This document shows positions 26,928 through 34,927 of a DNA stretch of 64,000 nucleotides, piece after piece. The first letter of the stretch is position 1; the number at the start of each line of letters is the position of its first letter. A program made the translations under genes and the position numbers. The DNA comes from Ovoidimarina sp963698645. GTDB lineage: Bacteria > Pseudomonadota > Alphaproteobacteria > Rhodobacterales > Rhodobacteraceae. The notes under the pieces were generated by a model that searched no databases, was not told the origin of the DNA, and saw nothing but the letters and a program-made list of their open reading frames with translations. The DNA lies in contig CAVORP010000003.1 in assembly GCA_963698645.1 (NCBI GenBank), positions 310,001 through 374,000 on the forward strand. The letters are read 5' to 3'.

Positions 26928-28290
26928 CTAGAAGCGCGAGCTGATCCCGAGCGCCCCCTGCACATCGAGGTTCGTGAACCGAGAGACGTTCGAACTCGGT
27001 CTGGATCACCGAAACCGACAGGCTGGGCGAGAAGCCCAGGTAGGAGAACTCCCGAAAGACTGCGGTCGCGCCGGCAGACACATAAGTGTCGCGCCGCCCG
27101 TCCAGCGAGAGGGAGAATTCGTCAAAGCTTTTGTGCCCGGCCCCAAGTGAAAGCGTCAGGTCGGTGCCCAGTACCGGATCATCGAAATCGTATTCGATCG
27201 CGCCACGATATTCGTCGAAGGTAAAGGTTTCCTCCTCGGCGTCGTTCAGCCTGTAACCCAGCGAGAACCGCATCACATCAGAATTGGTGAGCTTTCGCGC
27301 AAGCGTTCCCTGAAGATCATAGACCACCGTATCGGGCTGAAGATCGCTCTCGCTTCTCTGATCCTCGACCAGCGCGCGAACCGTTGCGGCGGCGGTCTCG
27401 TTGATCGCGATATCCTGCGCAACCACCAGCCGGTTGAAACGGCGCAGCGGATCGCCGCCATACCAGATCCGGCCCGTATGGACCGACACCGCCGTCGGCC
27501 CCAGCCCCTCGAACACAAGCCGGCGATGGGTCAGCGAGACTTCGGCGACCCCGAGCGCATAGTCGCTTCCCGAAACATCCGGTACCGTGGCCTGCGAGGC
27601 CGAGGACAGGGTATATGTCCGCCCGAACAGGTACAGCCCAAGGAAACTCGCGTGATCCGCGCCCTGAGCGAAGCGGTAGGAAAGCTCCGCCTCGCCGGAA
27701 TACTCGGTGCCGGTCAGGGCACGGCTTGCGGGGCCGAGGATAAACAGGAAATCGTCCAGGAAAAAGAACGCATCCTCCGCACCGCCGTTGATGTTGTTGG
27801 ACCGGGAGATGGAGAAGTTCAGCCGGGCCGAGAGCGGATTGTTCTGTCGGACCACCTGGAATTCGTCGCGAAGCTGCGCGGTCTCTTCCTCCGAACGGGT
27901 GTGGTTCGAAGCGCGCCGCAGCCACCATTCCGCCTGCGTGTACTGCCCGGCATTGAACCGTGCGGCGGCCGCGATCCGGGCGGCCTGCAACTTCTGGTCA
28001 TCGGCGGGTCCCGCCCGAAACGCCCGGCCTGCGGCCTCTGCCGCCTCGATCTGCTGGCCCAGTTCGATCTGCGCAAGCGCCAGCAGGACAAGGGCCTGAT
28101 AATCCTCCGGGTCGCGTTGCAGCAACTGCTCGGCAAGGGCGATGGTCGTGGCCGGATCGCCGCCTGTCAGCGATTGCTCGGCCTGCTGGCGCAGCGCCGC
28201 ATCGGGCGGTGCGGCCACTTGTGCAGACGCCGGAAATACCCCGGACAGAACCCAAAGGGCAAAGAGGGTGACACGCAACACGGATGTCAT
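26928..28290 (-). CDS. Slam-like (TPR plus DUF560 barrel) outer-membrane protein (one frameshift)
   Basis: About 453 residues. The signal peptide ends PASAQ. Tetratricopeptide-like repeats fill about residues 25-145, and a predicted 14-strand C-terminal barrel follows. The plan matches surface lipoprotein assembly modulators (Slam, DUF560), which move lipoproteins or secreted partners across the outer membrane in Neisseria and relatives. Near 26993 the frame shifts (GTTCGAAC). The corrected C-terminus reads SNVSRFTNLDVQGALG and ends SSRF, a proper barrel end with terminal Phe. No obvious client gene is adjacent; the nearest is the CAP-domain lipoprotein on the other strand. Confidence 0.7.
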
Positions 28291-28573
28291 GGCGCAAAGG
28301 TATCGCCGCTTTGGTCAAGGCCGTCCAGTTTTATCCACATCGCACCCGCCGTTTGCCTTTCGTCCGCCCGCCGGGACGCTGCGCACTGTTGCGCGACCCA
28401 CGGGGCGCGATCAACATGAACCCTCCGGAACACAGTGGATAAGCGACTCTGCGCCCGCTGAAATCAAGGGCTTGGCGTATTGCCGCTTTCGATGCTAGCT
28501 TTTCCCGCGTGGCTGTTTACTCAAACCTTGGTTTGAACTTCGGTGGGACCAGAATGTGAATGAAAGAGCCAAG

Positions 28574-29134
28574 ATGAAGAAAACCCTGTCCCTTGTCATG
28601 ATATGCGCCCTGTCCGCCTGTGGCGGTGGATCCGGCGGAGGCTCGAGCTTTGGCAGTGCCGCGGGCCCCGCAGTCTCCATTGCCGCCCCCACCGGCTCGT
28701 CAGCACCCACCACGCCGCCGCCGTGGGTTTCGGGTTCGACGATCCCGACATCCGTCAACAACAATTCCTTCGCCGGGCTGCTCAACGATGTCCGCCTCGC
28801 AAACGGTGCAGGTCCCGTGGCCTTCGACGCGCGTCTTGGCTCTGCCGCCCAGAAACACGCGAATGACATGCTGGCGAACAACTATTTCAGCCATACCGGG
28901 CTGAACGGATCCTCGCCGGGTCAGCGTATCTCGGCCGAAGGCTATAACTGGCAGACCTATGGCGAGAATATCGCGAAGGGTCAGACCTCGGAAAGCCAGG
29001 TGCTGAATGCATGGGTCAATTCCCCCGGTCACCAGGCCAATAACGTCAATCCGAATTTCGAGGATTTCGGGCTGGGCAAGGCCGGATCGGGAAGTTCGTC
29101 CCACTGGGTGCTGGTTCTGGCCAAGGAACAATAG
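28574..29134 (+). CDS. CAP/SCP-domain lipoprotein
   Basis: A 186-residue protein. The lipobox is CALSAC (Cys at about residue 15), followed by a Gly/Ser-rich linker. The CAP (SCP/PR1-like) domain is at about residues 60-186: LLNDVRLANGAGPV, HANDMLANNYFSHTG, YGENIAKGQ and WVNSPGHQANNVNPNF. Bacterial CAP proteins are extracytoplasmic; some bind lipids or cell-wall parts. ATG 28574 fits the signal peptide. It is divergent from the Slam-like gene across a 283-base gap, so a Slam-client relation is conceivable but unproven. Confidence 0.88.
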   Translation: MKKTLSLVMICALSACGGGSGGGSSFGSAAGPAVSIAAPTGSSAPTTPPPWVSGSTIPTSVNNNSFAGLLNDVRLANGAGPVAFDARLGSAAQKHANDMLANNYFSHTGLNGSSPGQRISAEGYNWQTYGENIAKGQTSESQVLNAWVNSPGHQANNVNPNFEDFGLGKAGSGSSSHWVLVLAKEQ

Positions 29135-29324
29135 GCTTTTCGAGTCGCCGCACCCCCAGTCTGCGCGCGAAACCGGACATTTCGCGCGCAGTTCTCGTCG
29201 GAAAATTAACCTCAGACCCGCGCCGCCGCCGCTTTTTCGTGCAGATGGGCGATCCGCGCGATCTGCGGTGCGTTGTCATTGGAACATCGACTGACCGCCA
29301 TCCTAGGCTGGAAGGGCAGGGTAC

Positions 29325-29426
29325 TTAGGGTTCCGCTTCAGCAATGAAGGCAAGGTCCGAGAAGTGCCGCCCTTCCGGCAAAATCCGGCACGGGTACACG
29401 GCGGGCCAAAATCCCGGGAGGAACAC
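29325..29426 (+). promoter_or_regulatory. Guanidine-I (ykkC) riboswitch aptamer
   Basis: The conserved blocks of the guanidine-I class appear in order: TTAGGGTTCCGC (29326-29336 region), GGTCCGAGAA (29354-29363), ACACGG (29396-29401) and CCAAAATCCCGGGAGGAAC (29406-29424). P1 forms from GTTCC (29330-29334) and GGAAC (29420-29424), and an internal hairpin is present (GCCGCCCTTCCGGC and GCCGGATTTTGCCGG segments). This class binds guanidinium and turns genes on. It lies 93 bases before the ABC receptor gene. Recognition is by eye; an Infernal search with the ykkC model would settle it. Confidence 0.88.
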
Positions 29427-29437
29427 TGCGCAGGTCT

Positions 29438-29487
29438 CAACCGCGCCCCTTCTTCTGTGTTCCGCCCGGCGGTTGATCACCCTTTTT
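29438..29487 (+). terminator. Intrinsic terminator forming the riboswitch expression platform
   Basis: CAACCGC (29438-29444) pairs with GCGGTTG (29469-29475), and five T follow at 29483-29487. It starts 12 bases past aptamer P1 and ends just before the first gene. It is the likely off-state terminator that guanidine binding would prevent. Confidence 0.65.
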
Positions 29488-29518
29488 CATGGCGGAACTC
29501 ATCTGGACGGGGGAACCC

Positions 29519-30583
29519 ATGAAGAAACGTCAATTTCTCAAGACCGCAGCCTTGGCGAGCACCGTTCTGGCAACCGGGATCTCGCCCGCGCCGGCGCAGG
29601 AAAGGACCGAATTCCGCGTGGCGTGGTCGATCTATGTCGGCTGGATGCCCTGGGGCTATCTCGAAGACAGCGGCATCATGGACAAATGGGCCGAAAAATA
29701 CGGGATCGATGTCGAGATCGTGCAGATCAACGATTACGTGGAATCGATCAACCAATATACCGCTGGCGCCTTTGACGGGGTCTCGGCCACGAACATGGAC
29801 ACGCTCTCGATCCCCTCGGGCGGCGGCGTGGATACCACGGCGCTGATCGTGGGCGACTTCTCGAACGGCAACGACGCGGTGATCCTGAAGGGCGAGGGAG
29901 ATCTGTCGTCGCTGGCCGGGAAGCCCGTCAATCTGGTGGAGCTCTCGGTCTCGCACTACCTGCTGGCCCGCGCGCTCGACAGCGCGGGGCTGAGCGAGGC
30001 CGACCTTGCGGGCGTCATCAACACCTCCGACGCCGATATGATCGCGGCCTTCGCAACCGACGATGTCGAGGCGGTGGTCACATGGAACCCGCTGGTTTCG
30101 GCGATCATGGAGGAACCGGGCGCGAACAAGCTCTTCGACAGCTCCGATATCCCCGGCGAAATCATCGACCTGATGGTGGTGAACACCGAGACGCTGGCCG
30201 CCAACCCCGATTTCGGCAAGGCGCTGGTGGGCGCCTGGTACGAGGTGATGGGCCTGATGGCCGCCGGGGACGAAGAGGTGCTGACCGCCATGGCCGAAGC
30301 CTCGGGGACCGATCTTGCGGGCTACAAGGCACAGCTTGCCTCGACCGAGATGTTCTATGATCCGGCCGCTGCGGTCGCTTTCACCAAGGGTGCCGATCTG
30401 CCCGCGACGATGACCAACGTGGCTGAATTCCTGTTCGACAAGGGCATCCTCGGCGAAGGCGCGCCGTCGGCCGATTTCGTGGGCGTGGCCTATCCCGATG
30501 GCAGCGTCACGGGTGACGTGAACAACGTGACCTTCCGCTACGACACGACCTTCATGCAGATGGCCGCCGACGGCGCGCTGTAA
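29519..30583 (+). CDS. ABC transporter substrate-binding protein (probable guanidine receptor)
   Basis: A 354-residue periplasmic receptor of the nitrate/sulfonate/taurine-type (NMT1/SsuA-like) family. The signal peptide MKKRQFLKTAALASTVLATG ends near PAPAQE. The mature start RTEFRVAWSIYVGWMPWGYL and the VEIVQINDYVESINQYTAGAFD region match receptors that in other genomes sit beside urea carboxylase-type genes under ykkC control. GGGGGA precedes ATG 29519. As first gene after the guanidine-I riboswitch, a guanidine receptor is the natural inference. The ligand is not proven by sequence. Confidence 0.82.
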   Translation: MKKRQFLKTAALASTVLATGISPAPAQERTEFRVAWSIYVGWMPWGYLEDSGIMDKWAEKYGIDVEIVQINDYVESINQYTAGAFDGVSATNMDTLSIPSGGGVDTTALIVGDFSNGNDAVILKGEGDLSSLAGKPVNLVELSVSHYLLARALDSAGLSEADLAGVINTSDADMIAAFATDDVEAVVTWNPLVSAIMEEPGANKLFDSSDIPGEIIDLMVVNTETLAANPDFGKALVGAWYEVMGLMAAGDEEVLTAMAEASGTDLAGYKAQLASTEMFYDPAAAVAFTKGADLPATMTNVAEFLFDKGILGEGAPSADFVGVAYPDGSVTGDVNNVTFRYDTTFMQMAADGAL

Positions 30584-30634
30584 CAGGCAAGGCACCGCGC
30601 GGGTCCTTCGGGGCCTGCGCGGGCGGGGCATCTC

Positions 30635-31448
30635 ATGCGGTTGATCAATCAAAGACCCGGTCCGGCGCTTGGCAGTCTTCCTCGCGGTTCTGCCCTTTGC
30701 CGTGGCGTTCGTGGCCTATGCGGTCGCGTCCCATTACCGTTTGCTGGAGAACCCCGCCGACAAGCTTCTGCCCGCGCCCTCGACGATCTGGGAAACCGCG
30801 CAGCGGCTGTTCACCGAGGGCGACAGGCGCACCGGCCGTATTCTTCTGTGGCACGACACGGCCTCAAGCCTGCGCCGTCTCGCCATCGGCGTGGGCCTTG
30901 CGGCGCTGTTCGGCACCGTCTTCGGCCTGCTGATCGGCCTTCTGCCCTATGCGCGCAAGACGCTCGCGGGCTTCGTGGCGGTGGTCTCGATGATCCCGCC
31001 GCTGGCGCTCCTGCCGATCCTCTTCATCGTCTTCGGACTGGGGGAATTGTCAAAGGTCGTCCTGATCGTCGTCGGCATCCTGCCCTTCATGATCCGCGAT
31101 CTCAGCGGCCGGGTGCTCGAGATCCCGCGCGAACAGATCGTCAAGGCCGAGACGCTGGGCGCCTCCACTTGGGTCATCGTCCTGAGGGTCGGCCTGCCGC
31201 AACTCCTGCCGCGCCTGATCCAGTCGGTGCGCCTGTCTCTTGGCCCGGCATGGCTGTTCCTGATCGCGGCCGAGGCCATCGCAAGCGATCAGGGGCTGGG
31301 CTACCGCATCTTCCTGGTGCGCCGCTACCTCGCGATGGACGTGATCCTGACCTACGTGATCTGGATCACGCTTCTCGCCTTCCTCATCGACTGGCTGCTC
31401 AAGACCCTGTCGCGCCGGGCCTTCCCATGGGCGGAGGCGGGGCTGTGA
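30635..31448 (+). CDS. ABC transporter permease (one frameshift)
   Basis: About 270 residues, an inner-membrane permease of the SsuC/TauC type with six hydrophobic segments and the EAA loop region (VKAETLGASTWVIVLRVGLP). It should start at ATG 30635 (MRLINQRPGPA), the usual N-terminus of this subfamily. The frame shifts near 30669 (GCGCTTGGC, one extra base) to FLAVLPFAVAFVAY. If the shift is real, a TTG at 30669 could still give a nearly complete protein. It sits between receptor and ATPase genes. Confidence 0.85.
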
Positions 31449-32212
31449 GTTTCGTCGTGGCCGAGAACATCTTTCAAAACTACGGCCAGCGCCCGATCCT
31501 CGAGCGGGTGAACGTGATCGTCGAAGAGGGCGAGTTCATCTCGATCGTCGGCGCGTCGGGCTGTGGCAAATCCACCTTCCTGCGGCTTCTTCTCGCGCAG
31601 GAACAGCCGACCCGCGGAACGATCCGCATCGACGGCAACCCGCCTGCGACCGAACCGGGGCTGGAGCGTGGCGTGGTGTTCCAGCGCTATTCCGTCTTTC
31701 CCCATCTGACCGTCCGCGACAACATCGTTGCGGGCGAGGCGTTCCGCAGGCCTTGGGGCCGCTTCTTCGGGGCCGGGGCGAAGGCCGCGCGCGCACGGGC
31801 CGAGGCGACCCTTGCCCGCTGCGGTCTCGACCATGTGGCGGATGAATATCCCGCGACGCTGTCGGGCGGCATGCAGCAGCGTCTTGCCATCGGACAGGCC
31901 CTTACCGCGAAACCGCGCATCCTGCTTCTGGACGAACCCTTCGGCGCGCTCGATCCCGGCACGCGCCTCTCGATGCATGACTTCCTGATGGAATTGCGGG
32001 CCGAGACCGGCATGACCGTCTTCATGGTCACCCATGATCTCGAGGAAGGGTTCAAGCTCGGTGACCGCGTTCTGGTGTTCGACAAGCCGCGCTGGGATCC
32101 GAACCAGCCCGAAGCCTACGGCGCCACCATCACCTACGATTTCGACGCCCGCAACGGCGGCATCCCGTTCCAGACAATCAAGGAGGAAACCCATGTTCTT
32201 CGGCCCGCCTGA
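31445..32212 (+). CDS. ABC transporter ATPase subunit
   Basis: A 255-residue cytoplasmic ATPase. Walker A is GASGCGKST (about residues 37-45), the signature LSGGMQQR, Walker B ILLLDEPFGALD, and the switch His follows in VTHDLEEG. It energises the preceding permease. Start GTG 31445 overlaps the permease stop (GTGA) with GGAGG upstream at 31433-31437. The 3' end overlaps the next gene by 20 bases, which implies coupled translation of transporter and hydrolase. Confidence 0.92.
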   Translation: MSFVVAENIFQNYGQRPILERVNVIVEEGEFISIVGASGCGKSTFLRLLLAQEQPTRGTIRIDGNPPATEPGLERGVVFQRYSVFPHLTVRDNIVAGEAFRRPWGRFFGAGAKAARARAEATLARCGLDHVADEYPATLSGGMQQRLAIGQALTAKPRILLLDEPFGALDPGTRLSMHDFLMELRAETGMTVFMVTHDLEEGFKLGDRVLVFDKPRWDPNQPEAYGATITYDFDARNGGIPFQTIKEETHVLRPA

Positions 32213-33439
32213 GCGATCGCGGTCACACCACCCGCGCGACCTGCACCATGACGAGACGCGCCAGCACCACCCCGACCTCACCAAGCTGCGCGGCTGGAAG
32301 GCCATGCAGGCCGAGGCCGATATTCCCGAAGGCCGCTGGGACGAGGAACGCCGCTGGGCGCTGCGCATGGGGCTGACGGGTGCGGACATCGATCGAGGAC
32401 AAGTCGATCCCGACCTTCGCGCGCGGCGAGCTGCCCCATTACGCGGGCATCAACACCTTTCTCAAGGCGCCCTATGCCGAGGATGTGACCGAGGTGAAGG
32501 ATTACGACGCCACGGTTCTGGGCATTCCCTTCGACGGCGGCACCACCTATCGCCCCGGCACCCGCTTCGGGCCGCAGGGGCTGCGCAAGATCTCGGCGCT
32601 CTACACGCCCTACAACTACGAGATGGGCGTCGACCTGCGCGAACAGATGACACTTTGCGACGCGGGCGACGTGTTCACGATCCCGGCCAATATCGAAAAG
32701 AGCTTCGACCAGATCAGCCGCGCGGTCAGCCACGTCTTCTCGTCCGGCAGCCTGCCGATCATGATCGGCGGCGACCATTCCATCGGGTTTCCCTGCGTGC
32801 GCGGCATCGCCCAATGCACCTCCAAGAAGATCGGCATCGTCCATTTCGACCGCCACGCGGACATCCAGGAAAAGGATCTCGACGAACGGATGCACACCAC
32901 GCCGTGGTTCCACTCCACCAACCTGCCCAACGTGCCCGCCAAGAACCTCGTGCAGGTGGGCATCGGCGGCTGGCAGGTCCCGCGCGAGGCGGTCAAGGTC
33001 GCCCGCGAGCGCGAGACCAACATCATCACCATGGGCGACATGGAGAAGATGGGCATCGACAAGACCGCCGAAATGGCGCTGGAGATGGCGTGGGACGGGG
33101 TGGACATGGTCTATATGTCCTTCGATATCGACATCATCGATTGCGGCTTCGTCCCCGGCACGGGTTGGCCCGAACCGGGCGGCTTCCTGCCGCGCGAGGC
33201 GCTGGCACTGGCCTCCAAGGTCGCGGCCGAGGGCATATGCGGTATGGAACTGGTCGAGGTCTCTCCGCCCTATGACACCTCCGACATCACCGCCCTGATG
33301 GGCACGCGGGTGATCGTCGACGTGCTGGGCTCGCTCGTCGCAGGCGGCAAGCTCGGCGCGCATAAGACGCCATATCGACAAGCCGGTGACGATCCCCCAT
33401 GGCGAATTCGAGGGAAAGAGGTGGTCCAATGCCACATGA
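32193..33439 (+). CDS. gdmH: GdmH-type guanidine hydrolase, ureohydrolase family (two frameshifts)
   Basis: About 414 residues. It belongs to the arginase/agmatinase family, with dinuclear metal ligands in IGGDHSIGF, HFDRHADIQ and SFDIDIIDCGFVPGTG. Two traits point to guanidine hydrolase rather than agmatinase: an N-terminal extension of about 70 residues before SIEDKSIPTFARGE, and placement under a guanidine-I riboswitch with its own importer. The expected reaction is guanidine plus water to urea and ammonia; characterised cyanobacterial GdmH uses nickel. AAGGAGGAAA precedes ATG 32193. Frames change near 32388 (GACATCGATC) and near 33369. The corrected C-terminus HIDKPVTIPHGEFEGKRW stops at 33439, overlapping the next start by 11 bases. 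Agmatinase activity is not excluded. Confidence 0.8.
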
Positions 33440-33899
33440 TCACGCGGACCCGCATCACCACCACCATCACCACGACGACCACCACCATCACCCGCATGGT
33501 GCGGGCCATAACCACGCGCATGCGGATCACCTCCACAGCCACATGACCGAGGCCGACGAGGCCGCCGCACTTCAGGTTCTCGCCACCCAGTTCATCGACG
33601 GCTTCGTGCAGGCCCGCGACAAGACCGCCTATCTGCGCCTGGCGGGCGTCCCGTTCGAACGCACCGGCAAGGACGGGCGCAGGTCGCAGAAGCTGGTGGA
33701 TGTGCATCTGAACACCGAATGGCAGGTCGGCACCGCCTCACCCTCCTTCGGCTCCCGCGAACTGAGCTATCTGCCCTATCCCGGCGAGATGGTGTCGGAA
33801 CGCACCAACATGTCGCTGATCTATGTCTCGCTCGATGAAAAGACGACCCTCGATATCCGCGACTTCCTTTTGTCCAGAAAACCGGAGTTAGACCGATGA
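33429..33899 (+). CDS. His-rich protein, candidate nickel-delivery factor for the hydrolase
   Basis: A 156-residue cytoplasmic protein I do not recognise as a named family. The first 38 residues are about half His, with Asp (MPHDHADPHHHHHHH start), ending HADHLHSHM. The remaining 118 residues form a soluble domain: QVLATQFIDGFVQARDKTAYL, VPFERTGKDGRRSQKLVDV and LSYLPYPGEMVSERT. No HypB-type GTPase motifs are seen. The start ATG lies inside the end of the hydrolase gene, and its stop overlaps the next ATG, so production is tied to the enzyme. Metal storage or insertion is inferred from composition and context only. Confidence 0.75.
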   Translation: MPHDHADPHHHHHHHDDHHHHPHGAGHNHAHADHLHSHMTEADEAAALQVLATQFIDGFVQARDKTAYLRLAGVPFERTGKDGRRSQKLVDVHLNTEWQVGTASPSFGSRELSYLPYPGEMVSERTNMSLIYVSLDEKTTLDIRDFLLSRKPELDR

Positions 33900-34069
33900 C
33901 CAGATATGCCACCGTTGCCCTCTGCCTTGCCGCAAGCCCGGCGCTCGCCCATCACGAAGAGGTACAAACGCACCTGTTCGCCCCGTCCCTCGGCATTGTC
34001 CTCATGGGCCTCGCGGCGGCTGTCCTGATCGGGTTCGGGGCGGTCCGGGCAAGGGCCAAGGCGAAATAG
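33896..34069 (+). CDS. Small membrane protein of the guanidine operon
   Basis: 57 residues. The N-terminal hydrophobic segment ATVALCLAASPALAHHEE looks like a signal peptide leaving a mature HHEEVQTH end. One transmembrane helix follows (LGIVLMGLAAAVLIGFGAV) with a basic cytoplasmic tail RARAKAK. Start ATG 33896 overlaps the preceding TGA (ATGA). The periplasmic His pair and context suggest metal handling, but this is inference. It is last in the operon; 16 bases separate it from a convergent gene. Confidence 0.7.
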   Translation: MTRYATVALCLAASPALAHHEEVQTHLFAPSLGIVLMGLAAAVLIGFGAVRARAKAK

Positions 34070-34085
34070 ACCGGGCTGCCCGGCT

Positions 34086-34856
34086 TCAGGGTTTGAAGCC
34101 AGTCATTCCCGTCGGGGCACCCTTGGGGGTATTGTTCGTCGTCGGCGGCTTCTCTCCCTTGCTGGTGCCAGAGGTCTTCACGTTGATCGCATCACGCGCG
34201 TTGTGAAAATGCTCGGTCAGCTTGCCCTTGTTCGCGGCATAGCCCGCGACGTTCTTGCCATCGGCCGCGCTGGCGCTGGAGGTCGACTTGGCGGCCGAGC
34301 CCGTCGTCGCGGTCTTCTTAACAGTTTGCGCCTGCGCCTTCTTCTGGGCAAGGCCGGCCTTCACATTTGCCTTCTGCGCCACAGGTTTGGTGGCCGCCTT
34401 CGCAGGCTTCGCGGCCCGTTTCGCCGCCAGTGCCTTGGTTGCACTCGCCTTCATCGCCGCGCCTGCACCCCTGGCCATCCGGATCCCCGACGCCGCCCCG
34501 CGTTTCACGGCAGCGGTTGCGCGTTGCGCCGCGCGTCCCGCCGATCGCACCGCCGGCAGGATCTTCGACGCAGCCCGCGCGCCCGATTTCGCAAGCCCCC
34601 GAAAGGGCTGTGCCTTGGGCTTTGCCGCGGATTTGAACTGCTTCTGGATCTTCGGCGCCGCCGCCCTCCGGGGCGCGACCCGCGGTCCGCCCTTGGCCTC
34701 GCGGTAGGCCGCGCTGTCATCGAAGGATGGAAGCGTCTGGTAGACCGTCACGCGCTTGGCTGGAAAACCGCCGTCGGGCAGGGCACCGGCCCCTTGCGGC
34801 ACCGAAAACGCCACCATGACCACCGCTGCCAGCAGACACCGAACCCCATTCCACAT
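34086..34856 (-). CDS. Exported Lys/Ala-rich protein, unknown
   Basis: A 256-residue protein with signal peptide 1-26 (ends GAGALPDG). Residues about 60-200 consist almost wholly of Ala, Lys, Arg, Gly and Ser, resembling histone H1 tails (RGAASGIRMARGAGAAMKAS). The tail is TNNTPKGAPTGMTGFKP. Very basic and likely disordered. In a secreted protein this could bind nucleic acid, peptidoglycan or acidic polymers; none can be shown. It is divergent from the following gene by 71 bases. Confidence 0.55.
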   Translation of the reverse strand: MWNGVRCLLAAVVMVAFSVPQGAGALPDGGFPAKRVTVYQTLPSFDDSAAYREAKGGPRVAPRRAAAPKIQKQFKSAAKPKAQPFRGLAKSGARAASKILPAVRSAGRAAQRATAAVKRGAASGIRMARGAGAAMKASATKALAAKRAAKPAKAATKPVAQKANVKAGLAQKKAQAQTVKKTATTGSAAKSTSSASAADGKNVAGYAANKGKLTEHFHNARDAINVKTSGTSKGEKPPTTNNTPKGAPTGMTGFKP

Positions 34857-34927
34857 GACCAGCCCCCCAGACTAGACGAATCCCACAACCCTAGGTTAGC
34901 ATGAAAGTCTGGGTTGTGGGGGCTGCC

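Noticed and set aside
32193..33439. Plain agmatinase annotation
   Set aside because: The N-terminal extension, the guanidine-I riboswitch and the importer point to guanidine instead; agmatinase is kept only as an alternative.
32380..33546. Unshifted C-terminal reading of the hydrolase, ending in a Thr/Arg/Met-rich tail
   Set aside because: The tail is the His-rich gene read in another frame. Correcting one base near 33369 gives a family-like end that stops at 33439.
33429..33550. Short tandem CAC/CAT runs that could suggest a repeat array or CRISPR-like pattern
   Set aside because: They are His codons inside a real gene with a ribosome binding site; there are no equal repeats and spacers. 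No CRISPR array was seen anywhere in the window.
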